Of a DNA stretch of 64,000 bases, positions 12,270-22,759 are shown piece by piece. The DNA lies in the NCBI GenBank assembly GCA_021229015.1, contig CM037777.1:26847002-26911001 (forward strand). The letters run 5' to 3'. The notes under the pieces were generated by a model. It did no database searches. It had not been told where the DNA came from and saw nothing but the letters and a program-made list of their open reading frames with translations. This DNA comes from Solen grandis (Eukaryota > Mollusca > Bivalvia > Adapedonta > Solenidae). Within the stretch, counting starts at the first letter, position 1. Every line of letters starts with the position of its first letter. A program made the translations under genes and the position numbers.

Positions 12270-12636
12270 ATGTTGCGCACGACAATAGCAGAACGTGGAC
12301 CAGCTGTTGGTATAGTACAAAGTGGCATTTCTGTTAGGCAGGTAAAACATCTATATTTTTTTTATTTCAAGTGTTTCATCATCGTTTAGAACATGTTGTG
12401 GAGCCTTGTCATACCGAGTTGAGTCTTATTGCGAGTGCTGCTCCAAGTGTCCCGACTGTAATCTAATCGAACATCTCTGGGACGAACTTAGTCATAGTGG
12501 TACTAGGCTACAACGGCAACCCAAAACTTTGCGACTCGAGCATGCATTTATACATGGAACTACATTGGTTCATTGCATTTACGGTGTCATCAGCGCACAA
12601 GGGGATCACAACCATTATTGGCGAAAACATTTTTGA
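12270..12636 (+). pseudogene. Decayed Tc1-family transposase
   Basis: From 12270 a frame reads TTIAERGPAVGIVQSGISV, the N-terminal helix-turn-helix signature of Tc1-like transposases, and stops at ~12387. From ~12450 another frame gives CPDCNLIEHLWDEL, the block carrying the last catalytic Glu of DD34E enzymes, and later ISAQGDHNHY, the degraded C-terminus. The middle, including both catalytic Asp regions, is missing. A dead relic between genes A and B; terminal repeats not found. Confidence 0.75.
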
Positions 12637-13759
12637 TATCGGAGTTTTGGTGTGCCATATTGATTTAGCTGTGGTACATTGAGTTTGCTTTCGATTGTTG
12701 TTATTGTTATATTAAAGTAGAATAAAATGGTTATTTAAAATTGCGTGACATTTTCATATTGATATATATGCACATTTGGTCGAAAAAATTAATAAAACGC
12801 CAAGTTGTTAAGTGTATATATAAGAGAAGTATTTTGATAAAACAACTATATATTTATCAAAGAAACTGTAATTCTATTCGAATACATGTACTTTATTGAT
12901 AGTTCGTGAATATGAAACATACATTTCAGCTAGTTTCCATCTTAACGAACAATTATGCGTAACCTTTTTCCTAAATTATAGGCATTTTCTACATATTGTT
13001 TGTTATATAACAGTACCGCGGAATTAAATAAGATCTTTCAGTACAGATAGTGACTTACGTTTCCACAAATATTTACTTCTACAAAATTTTTCGTTTCAAA
13101 AATACTCTTTTTTTTCATTTAACAATGGAGCCTACACAAAAAACTTTCCTAATTTATCAATCAACATACATTTACAGCCTATGTTTACTTATGTTTGGGA
13201 TCCAGGTTTTTAGACTACTGTCCATTTATGGATACATGTTGGTAGATTAATACAATGATATGTATCAGATTAATATTGATAATAAAATAACCTCGATCCC
13301 TTGACAAATTTAATACCATATTTTCAATGTAAGTTACTCTTCTCATTGTACTTTTTTTCATTTCAACCAAAGATAAAATTTCATTTTCATATAATTTTCA
13401 ACACCCATCTAGATCTATTAGTTGACAGTTCAACTAGGCATGCCGCCGAACGTATTTCTTGTTAATTGCTATGATAGCAGTCCTGGAACTGCTATATGCA
13501 GATAGATATTTGTGTAGGTTGTCCCATCAATCAGTCGTTTGGCGGGACATGCAAAGGTAGAGCACCAAACCGAAAGTAGCACGCTTTCCAAAATTACGGG
13601 TACACAAATGTGGAATAATGTATAGAGAGATTACCACTAATATTCTAGAAGAACAACTAAACGAATACTTTTATCAATTTTAATTCGTCAATTGTGGAAT
13701 ATTTCTCATCTTAACAAAACGTCATGATGTTAACAATCAACGTGTAGTCGTGATATGCA

Positions 13760-15110
13760 CTATTTTGAACACACAACACAAGAAAGTTCTCTTCCATGAT
13801 AATATGGTGGGCACTCTAAGTCAAAGCCACAGTAAGCTTCTACAAAGTAAAGTTGGTTTTGGCCATGCACTCCGACCGAACCTACAACTGTTTCCGGTTG
13901 ACTATCCAGACACACGTGTTGTGTGGAATCGTCAAATCCGGGATATCCCGTGACAAGGTACCCGCTGTACTCCTTCGTCCATCCTCGGTAACATTCGTTC
14001 CTTCCCGGAATCATGATGGCCGTGCTTCGCGGGATGGAACATACAGAACACGGGGCTTGACCGCCACGGTTGACATTTGATGATCCAAAATAAGAGTTAA
14101 GGTCATGGTGTGTGTAAAAAGAATATTCGACACTTGTAACCGCTATAGTATTGTCCATTTTGTCCGTGAAATAACTCCAAAGCGGTTGACTTGGTAGACA
14201 CAGATAATCGGCCCCAGAACCGCAAGAGGTCTGGGGTTATACGTTCCGGCCATATAACCTGGATTTGGCATAACGATTTGCATTTGATATTTCAATAACC
14301 AGGCAGTTAGAGAGTCTGTTACTGAACACAGGTTCGATCCCAAAAGACGACACACCACTGTTTTTAAATTTGATATTGGTATAAGAATACTTTTTGGGTA
14401 ACCCGGTACCAGCGTAATACAGCAGCGAGGAATCTCAAATTAGCTGTCCCATGCAGACAAATCCAAATGAATCTCTACCTAACCAGATACACATTAATTC
14501 AAACAAACAAAAACAAATTCTAACATGAAACGCATATACAGATTCCTTTATAAACATCTACGTAAATTAAATTACAAAAACCTGAATACACCAGATCAGT
14601 TCCATTACTAGTGCATGAACTCCGACCCCAACGGATGTATGTCGTCATAGAATCTGGAATAATTTTGTTTACTCTCAGTAACTGGTAGATGAACAATAAC
14701 ATATTAAGTTTATATAATTATTCAGTAATGAGAACAAACGATATTATGAAACGGACATTAAAAATTATTCACAGTTTCAAATATTCTTGTTTGACACATC
14801 TAAATGGTTTTTAAAGTTATTTTCGTAAACTGTAAATCTTAAAGAAACAAAACAACTAATTACACAATTAACCTCTATTGTCATCATATGTCGAAATCTT
14901 CGTTTTAAGAGCTGTAATTTCTTGTTCCTGACTTGCTATTTTGCTTTTCTGTACTTCGATATCATGCTGCTGACCAGCAACGATCTGTTTCAGATTAGCA
15001 ATCTCCAAGGCAACATCCTGGTCGCTATGCAACACCAGTCTTTTGCCGCTGTTACTACAAAACACTAGACCCCAGTAAAAGGACAGACGCACCAAAAGCA
15101 ACACTTCCAT
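13760..15110 (-). CDS. Gene B: paralogue of genes A and C, with a 1-nt frameshift in the last exon
   Basis: Exons at 15110-14873, 14653-14582 (72 bp) and 14258-13760. GT-AG sites and phases are identical to gene A. It begins MEVLLLVRLSFYWGLVFC (signal peptide), followed by the conserved KRLVLHSDQDVALEIANL coiled-coil start and the TYIRWGRSSC exon. The last exon is 499 nt against 500 in gene A. After MAGTYN the frame is lost near a run of four C (about 14235-14240 on the plus strand). One frame over, the conserved CGSGADYLCLP is restored and runs to the stop with all ten domain cysteines. One missing base therefore explains the break. Every splice site and the rest of the domain are intact, so either this is a very recent pseudogene or, more likely in my view, a homopolymer error in the assembly. 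If the base were present the protein would be about 269 aa. Role as for gene A. Confidence 0.7.
14290..14462 (+). mobile_element. SINE-like insertion in intron 2 of gene B
   Basis: A tRNA-like stretch with box B AGGTTCGATCCC is followed by a body ending CAGCAGCGAGG and TCCCATGCAGAC, similar to the fragment at 20889 (CAGCAGCACT, TCTCATGCAGAC). It lies entirely inside the intron. Confidence 0.45.
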
Positions 15111-15119
15111 TATTGAAAT

Positions 15120-16430
15120 GAAACGTGATGTTACATGTATGCGTGTTATCTTGTCCTATGCGAGGGAGATTAAGAAAGTACGCTGTTTGTCCTATAAGTT
15201 CGTGCGTTTGGGCTTAGCTGGACCTAAATTAGTTGCAGGTTTAGGGTCGGTCCGGACTAGGGGGGTCCGGGACGTGTTTTCTAGGATTCGCTTAGGAATG
15301 TTGTCCGGAATATCTTTGGCTAAAAATTTCAATAATATCGCACGTATATTAAGTAACCTATTTTTATTTACAAGCTTTACATGAAAGACATGTTTCTATA
15401 TGTTATCTTGAGACAAATGTCCAAATTAATGGTGTCAGGAGGGCGTACCATGTGACACCAAACATACAGTGAACCACTTTCAAAACGCACTTCTGGTATT
15501 AGTTAATGTAAAATCATTTTACGTGAGTCAATTTTACAACAAACATTAATACATTGTGTGATAGGCAGAAAGTCAATGACGAGCGTTGCCACCAGTAGCG
15601 ACAATGCAGTCCATACATCTATGCCACATGGACAAAACCAAATTTGCAAAATGCTGTTGTGGAATACGTTGTGGAAGAAAATTTCTACATGAAATAGCAA
15701 TGTATGAATTCTTGCTGTTGTCAAATTAAATTTGACTCTCGTAATAAACGTTTATGTAAATTAATACCAGAGGTGCGTTTTTAAAACGGTTGGGTGTAGT
15801 ATAAAAAGTAAATTACGATACAAACTTATTTTGTTGCAGTTACGAAATTAAATTTCAACATATACACTGTAAAATATAAAGCCAGGCGGTTCTTTTTTCG
15901 GCAGTCAAAAATATCAACAACTTGTTCTGCATTAATTGTTCGTTCTTGGTAGATATTAAAGATAACCTAGTCCAGACTGCATTTTCGGTGCTTCATAGTG
16001 CTGCGGAAGTAGGTCTTAATCCTACTCATCGTGGAGAAAGATCACTCCGCCGTGGTTGATGTCACAGGTATGCATAGCAGGATCAAAAGTGTCGTACCCA
16101 GAGATATATTCAAACCGAGACAGTCTAAGGTGTTGGGACATGCTCCCCCGAGAACATATTTTCCCTTGCGTCCTAGAGCAAATGCCGTCCGTGTTTAAGT
16201 GCCATAAAGTTCGTATTATAGGCACAATATATTATATAGAAAAAAAAAAACAACAACAAACAAACATGGATCTTCACACTGTTAGAGGGCCGGGGGTAAG
16301 AGCCCCGCCTACCGAAAATGTCTCTGTATGTGCGAGAAGGTTGGCAGTTTCTTACAGAGGATGGCGGTCTAGTACTGGTCCTTCCCAGAAAAAAAAAGTT
16401 AGGTAAACTGTCTGTCTAAGGCGGTTAAAA
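15120..16430. other. Region between genes B and C, no gene seen
   Basis: Open frames exist (15118-15384 plus, 16056-16406 plus) but their predicted peptides show no domain or start context I recognise. Confidence 0.4.
15145..15151 (-). promoter_or_regulatory. GATA-type motif upstream of gene B
   Basis: Minus strand AGATAAC, 35-41 nt before the gene B ATG. It matches the element before gene A in sequence and approximate position. Confidence 0.4.
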
Positions 16431-16432
16431 AA

Positions 16433-16658
16433 GTTACTTGTTTCCACTAACCCGACCGACCCTATTTTGTTTGTACCTACCCTAAACTTTTTTCGTAGCA
16501 TTCGGGCTATTACGGTTGCAAAACGTTATTTTTCGCCAGTTCCTCTAAATAAAGTAAATACATGTATTTGAAAAAAAAAAAAGTTAAATATAAAAAAAAA
16601 ACTTTAGCCGACCTATCGATCCTATTTTTTTCAGAGATGTTAGTGGAAACAAACAACT
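16433..16658. mobile_element. ~226-bp inverted-repeat MITE
   Basis: Left end GTTACTTGTTTCCACTAAC and right end GTTAGTGGAAACAAACAAC are inverted repeats, followed inward by inverted CGACC..CCTATTTT blocks. No coding content; target duplication not resolved. Confidence 0.6.
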
Positions 16659-17054
16659 GGATAATTGCTAAAAAATGGAAGCAAACTATTACTAAAATGT
16701 ACTAGTTTTGGGTTTTAGGATCTTTGGACATGCTTGCCAGGAAAATGATTATATTGGTTTTCAACTACGTTTCTAGTTAATGCAAGCTTATTAAGCTAGA
16801 AAACACTGATTTCAGAAATATCTACACATAATATGTTTTCAAAATATTTTCCTTCTGTTAGCTCAAACTCTCCCCAAATAAGTTCTCATGTTCGAGAGAA
16901 TACCACAACCGCAGAATATCAATGTGATCTATTGTAATGTTTTCACGGACAGCCATTAAAGCCAAACCATTAAGTCGAGAGCCTATCATGGCTGATTTTG
17001 TCCAAGTTTAGAGTCTTCTTAATACGGAAGAACCGAGGGGACATGGTGTTTTTC

Positions 17055-17265
17055 TTAGTTATTATGTCGTGGCCACGAGATAGTAACTAAGAAAAGAAAA
17101 ATAAATATCGCTATCTCGCGGCCACGAGATATAACTAAGAAAAAAAAAACGAATATTAACTCGTAGCCACGAGATATAACTAAAAAGAAGAAAAAAGGTT
17201 CTCGCTAACTCATGGCCACGAGTTAGTAACTAAGAAAAAAAAAACAGTTCTCGCTATGCAGTTTT
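17055..17265. repeat. Palindrome-containing minisatellite, four units
   Basis: Four ~50-bp units, each with the palindrome TCGTGGCCACGA or a one-base variant, followed by GATATAACTAAGAAAA-type sequence. Upstream of gene C's 3' end. Confidence 0.75.
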
Positions 17266-18303
17266 TTTGTAGGGACGATAACATATTAAGTATATGAAGT
17301 TGAAGCTGTTATATTTCTTTAGAGTAAGCCATTTAAATACATTCATTGAAACATACGAAATAGGTACACTTTATTTCACATGACATTAAATGTATCTTTT
17401 CATCGACTCCGCATTTGGTATCAATATATTTTCCGCTCAAAAAGATACTGTATTCTCATTTCAATGACTCGCTCTTTCACTACAATGTACCAAAACATAT
17501 CAAGAAAACCTGCCATACAGTTGTGGTACAGAGGAATCTTAACTTTTATTGTGGCGCCATTTTGTTGACCAGTGAAAATTTACGTAACGTATTATTATCC
17601 ATTTTGCAATGATCATAATATAAAGGAGATCCATGTTTTTAAAAACTCCTTATTTTGAGACCTGGGCCTAAGTTTTTGAAAAGTGTATGATCTCAAATAA
17701 ATGCCTTTTGATTTTAGCATAACAATTTTACTGAAGCACAGTTGTTATCTTTGAGAACATCGGGCCAGGATTCCAAAGTTTGGGGAAAATAGTTTTGCTT
17801 TTCTCAGGACTTCTTACATTCCTTATGGGAGTAGTCTGAATGTTGACGGGTTAAGAACTCCAGTTGTTGTTTTATTTTATCCTTGTGAGAACACTGAATG
17901 ATATAAAACACTCTCCACCCTTGTAACCAAAGGGTTCATTAAAAAATAAAAGATATTCAAATTATATTGGTTATACACTAAGCTTGAGAGGTTCATGCCA
18001 AATTTATTTCAGAAAGAAATAATACACTTAAATTAGCGAAAGTCTAAGTTCATATTTTTTTTAACTTAGAATATGAAACTGGCTTGTTTCATAAACACAT
18101 GAAAATATCATTTAAAAACAAAGATTTTGGCGAACAGCAACAACAACAACTACTAAAAAATAGCCTCCGACAGAGATGTATATAACTAGTCAAACTTGTC
18201 CTCCTCCTACTACTGACCATTCTCTGAAGTATATTCTCTTTTTAGGGATTATAAAAACATTTTAATTTATGACGTGCGTTTTATTAGCAAGCTCATATGC
18301 CAA

Positions 18304-20511
18304 CTATTGTGAGCACACAACACAAGCAAGTTCCCTGCCGTCTATATACGGTGGACATTCAAGATCAAATCCACATTTAGCCTCTACAAAAAACATGTAG
18401 TTCGCCCCATTCGTTGCTGCGGTATTTATCACTGTTTCCGGTTGTTTATCAAGACACACGTGTTGTGTGGAATCGTCATATCCGGGGTATCCCGTGACAA
18501 GGTACCCGCTGTATTCCTTCTTCCATCCTCGGTAACACTCGTTCCTTCCCGGAATCATGATGGACGTGCTTCGAGGGACAGAGCACACAGCACATGGAGC
18601 CTGTCCGCCGCTTTTGATATTTGAATCAAAGAAGGAGTTCAAGTCAGTATGTGGGTAAAAGCTATACTCAACACCAGTAACAGTTATACCATTGTCCATG
18701 TGATCGGTGAAATAATCCCAAAGCGGTTGACTTGGAAGACACAGATAGTCAGCTCCAGCACCCGAAGATGACTTGATATTGTATGATCCTGCCATAAATC
18801 CTGAGAAAGAAGATGGATAACACAAATTTATACTATGATTCACAGAAAAAAATGTGCTCGATGCCACGACACTAAATCCTTACCACACACACATATACAC
18901 TGGCAGACAGACTCGCACACTTGACCTAGTTACATGATTTATTAATATAAACGAAGAAAAACGCAAACAAAATATTTGCTGATACGAGTCAAACAACCAT
19001 TCTTCTTGCTGAAAATACCCATGTCACTGCAGTGTCCCCCCTATCATTCTGACAAAGTTACGTCCGGAGCGGCAGATTTATCAAGAAAAAAAAACACAAC
19101 TAATTAACTAAACAAAAATATCCCCCCCCCCCAAAAAAAAAAAAAACAACACACACACACAAAAAACAAAAAACAAACAAAAAACAGCAAAACAATATTA
19201 TGGGACCGGAAGTTCACTGACTTAATAAGGAACTTTTTTTTCAGATTGCTAAACCACTTTCTAGTGTGCTCAGCGCTGTAAACTAAACTTGGAAATCGAT
19301 GACTATTGCGAACGTTTTGTCTAATTAATTTTAAAATGAGAAAATACCGGAATTTACTTTCGTATAAAGTTTGTAAATATCTCGCCCCACATGGTTGATG
19401 AAAATTCGAGAGTTACAGTATGTTGTGAGAATTGTGGGTTTTGACGTTATATGGTTATTTTCACTGAGGAGACTTTTATAATATTTTTTGTTTTTATTTT
19501 CGTTACCAATCTTGTAATGTATAATAAGGGTATGCAAAGTGTATGGGGATTGAAAGGTTGGCATCTAATCTCCAGGACCACGCAGGAGATCTCACACAGA
19601 TTGGATGCGGAGCCATTCCACTGCGTCGGACTTTGCTTGGCGTCGTGTACAGATCTGTCGTTCTGTTTGTCAATTTTCCTTTTCTTTATATTCTATTCGT
19701 TTACCTTAAATTACTTTTTTGGCACAAAGGAATCTATATATAATTCACCATATAATTATCAATGTGTACGGTTTAAAATTGCAATATATATCCCCACCTT
19801 GCTCTATGATTCAGCAAAAGGGAAAACTACTTACAAAATATGATCATTTAAATAATAAAAAAAAAGACGTCAGAAATACAGTTCATGTTTTAAAAGGTTA
19901 ATTTCATTTTCAGTCCTTGTAGCCATAATGCTCTCTGAAAGGACACTGTGTTCAAAAGCCCATATAAAACAGGAGAAAAAGAAAAATTGAACCTGAATAC
20001 ACCAATGTTGTCCCATTATTGGTGCATGAGCTTCGACCCCACTGGATGTAAGTAGTTTTGGAATCTGGAATAAAATATAAAAACTTATACAACTTGGAAA
20101 TTACAACGTATAATATCTCACATGTATTCAGTTTGATTTTCGAACGTCCAAAATGGGAATCCTATACTGAACGCTGGTATTATTTAAACACACACACACA
20201 CACTGAGTGGTGAAAGGGGTTGATACTATTAATTGTAAGTTTCTGTAATGCACATAATTTTGTCGTAAAGATACAATCAAGTCCAATAATTTACCACTTG
20301 CACTTTCCAATACGGCAACCTTTGCTCTCAGATCTGCATTTTCTTGTTGGTGCTTGGTCAGCGTTGCATTAAGATCGGAAACAATTTGTCTTAAATTGGC
20401 AATTTCTAAGGCTAAATCGATATCGCTATGCAGCACTAGCCTTTTGTCACTGTTTCCACAGAAGACGAAACCATATGGAAAGAAAAATAACATAAGCAAT
20501 AGCAATTCCAT
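18304..20511 (-). CDS. Gene C: secreted coiled-coil protein with Cys-rich C-terminal domain (short-chain collagen C4-like)
   Basis: Exons at 20511-20295, 20064-19993 (72 bp) and 18800-18304. GT-AG introns are both phase 1; CDS 786 nt, 261 aa, fully open. The start ATG at 20511 opens MELLLLMLFFFPYGFVFC, a clear signal peptide, then KRLVLHSDIDLALEIANLRQ and a shorter coiled coil than in gene A (first exon 217 nt against 277). Then come TYIQWGRSSCTNNG, MAGSYN, YLCLPSQPLW, CAVCSVPRS, PGRNECYRGW, a GYPG turn and C-terminal CVVCSQ. The cysteine pattern is identical to genes A and B. It is the most upstream gene of the minus-strand array and lies head-to-head with AFG1L, whose start is about 2.2 kb away. 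Intron 2 is 1192 bp, much longer than in A and B. Probably secreted; the ligand is unknown. Confidence 0.8.
18810..19990. other. Long second intron of gene C
   Basis: Contains A-rich and C-rich simple sequence at ~19085-19195 and an open plus-strand frame (19451-19843) with no recognisable domain. Genes A and B lack this extra DNA, so it is a later insertion or expansion. Confidence 0.45.
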
Positions 20512-20541
20512 TGTTGGCACAAAATCTTAAAGTGTGTCGAT

Positions 20542-20548
20542 GCTATCT
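20542..20548 (-). promoter_or_regulatory. GATA-type motif upstream of gene C
   Basis: Minus strand AGATAGC (within AAAGATAGC), 31-37 nt before the gene C ATG. It could be a transcription-factor site or a diverged core-promoter element, since no TATA box is evident for any of the three genes. Confidence 0.35.
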
Positions 20549-20888
20549 TTACATTGAAGACTGGTTCAAGTATCGTCTCGAAGAATCGCCCCAGTCAGTG
20601 GGCGTATTAGTTATGATTTACTGTTAGCCAAACTTTTTCTCAGGTGTTGTCACGTGGGCCATGCGGTCCAAGACAGAGGACGGGCTGTCTTTATCACGAG
20701 GAACTTATTAGGTTACAAATTGCATAGGATATGAGATGATCTGAGGCACAGAGGCTTGGCATGAAAATCGGCCATACGACGTACAATTTATCAACACTGA
20801 CGTAGATAAGGGACAATTAAGGATCGGTAAATACTCGTAAATTCGTTAAAAATAACGCTTGTACTTGGCACTTAGCATAAACAGGTAA

Positions 20889-21012
20889 GAGACGTTCTAT
20901 GACTGGTAGGCCCAGTGTCATTGGATGCAGTACCCTGCCAGCAGCACTATATCAGTCTCATGCAGACAAAAAAAAAAGAAAAAAAAAAAGAAAGAAAAAG
21001 AAAGAAAAAAAA
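20889..21012 (+). mobile_element. SINE family 2 fragment with A-rich tail
   Basis: Carries the family 2 body words GACTGGTAGGCCCAGTGTCA and GCAGCACTATATC, then runs into AAAAAAGAAA-type sequence. The tRNA head is missing. Confidence 0.55.
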
Positions 21013-22600
21013 TGTGATAATTGAAAAATGGACACTCATACACAGCAAAGATGGTCCATGCATTACTTAATTTTGAGCAACTCAACTGTTTAAAATGACA
21101 ACTTGTCTTTTTCTTAGCCTCCGTCCATCGCGGATTTTGTTGATGGCAGAGAATGACCGGTACGAATGCAGGGAGCCTGCCGATAGATGATTATGCACTG
21201 TGATGTAAGCTATGAATAATATTACTCCATCTTATATATGTAACCTTATCCCGGCTAATGTCGATGATGTAACTGATTATCCGTTGAGGAACAGCAACAA
21301 CATAAGTGCTCTGCATAGTAGGCCTGATTTTTTTTAAATCATGTATACCTTCATCTGTTAGTTTATGGAACTCAGTTGATATCTACACTAGGCAAAGCCC
21401 AAATTTTCAAGGTATTAAAAATGCTTTAAATCATTCAAAGTACTAAAAAAACAATAATAAAAAACATTAACAAACAAACAACGTTCCTCGTTTTTATACA
21501 CAAGGGAATATGTATTTATATGTTATTCATTGTAGAGTTAGATATAATTGTTGTGACCTAGCTATGCGAGGGTCTTTATAGCAATCATCTTCGTAATGAC
21601 CCACTTTGTCAATGTGGAGAAACTGAATATGCTTCTCATTATTTTTTTTCCATTGTATTTTATATAGATCACAACGAATTGTATTATTTAATAAAATAAG
21701 CAATTTTCTTCGATTAAACAAAAGATTATTTTATTTATATTATTGGGGTCGTTATTTAAATAATGACTAAAACAATCATATTTTTTTTCAATCAATTCAT
21801 GAACTTATAAAAGAAACTAAAAGATTACGGTAAATGTAAGTTGATAATCAGACTGAATAATCTGTACGTGTATAATTATGGCGAAATAACCCAGTACTTC
21901 ATATCCTTAGTTCTTGACGTGCAGCTTTTTACCATAATTAGTAATTCTTTCTGCTTTCCTTTTTGTCATTGGATAGATAATCATTATGACTTTGATGCAT
22001 TTTTTCTCTATTTTCTTGCTCTCTTTACGCCCCCTTCGTTTCCAGTTCTTTCTTTTCGGAGTCTCCTTCTAATAAGTCTATCTTTTGTTCGATGTGTGTG
22101 TGTGTGTGCCCCCCCCCCCCCCCCCATCAAAAAAATGTAACCATAAACCAAATAAGGCACATCACTCAATAGTTATTTCAATTGTTTAATTGTACGATGT
22201 ATTATCGTGTTTTGTTTTTTTACTTTGCTTGAACTTCTTTATTTTTCTTCATGGATTTGATTAATTTTTGTGTTTATGTTTGTTTCTTTCAATTTAACTA
22301 CTTTTTTCCTTCTCTCTTTTTTCTGATTTGATTGTGGACCCCTTTTTTCTCAGTTGTATTCAACATGTGTAACTTTTCTTCTATTCTCATTCACGTCATT
22401 TAATTCTATTTTCAAATTCAGCTGCAGTGTTTTCGGTTTCTCATTCATGATAATAGTTTTCTAATGATTTACTGTGAATTACAGGGGTCTACATAGAACA
22501 CGTTCTTTAACTTGTTCAAAATTATGTTAAATGCAAAAATAAAATATGTTATGAAGTATAACTATGACCCCCACCCCCCATAAATAGAATTAAAAAATAA
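21013..22600. other. Intergenic between gene C and AFG1L
   Basis: No gene supported. Holds a (GT)n run followed by a C tract at ~22095-22126. The ~150 bp before 22760 should contain the AFG1L promoter; no TATA box is evident. Confidence 0.4.
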
Positions 22601-22759
22601 AGTTCGAAGTGGCGCTCGCTGAGTTCCGTTTAGCTATTTCACCTCCACGCAACAAGTTATTCTTACGATACCACCGCTTTCGAGGGGAAATAACTCTTAA
22701 TGTACTATAAAATGTCAACAGAAGAAATCTTTAAGAAGGGGATATAAACTGAATCAGAT

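Noticed and set aside
16056..16406. 116-codon plus ORF upstream of the 16.4-kb MITE
   Set aside because: Ends in poly-Lys from A-rich DNA and has no recognisable motif.
19451..19843. 130-codon ORF in gene C intron 2
   Set aside because: No homologous sequence in introns of A or B, no domain; overlapping frames of similar length suggest chance.
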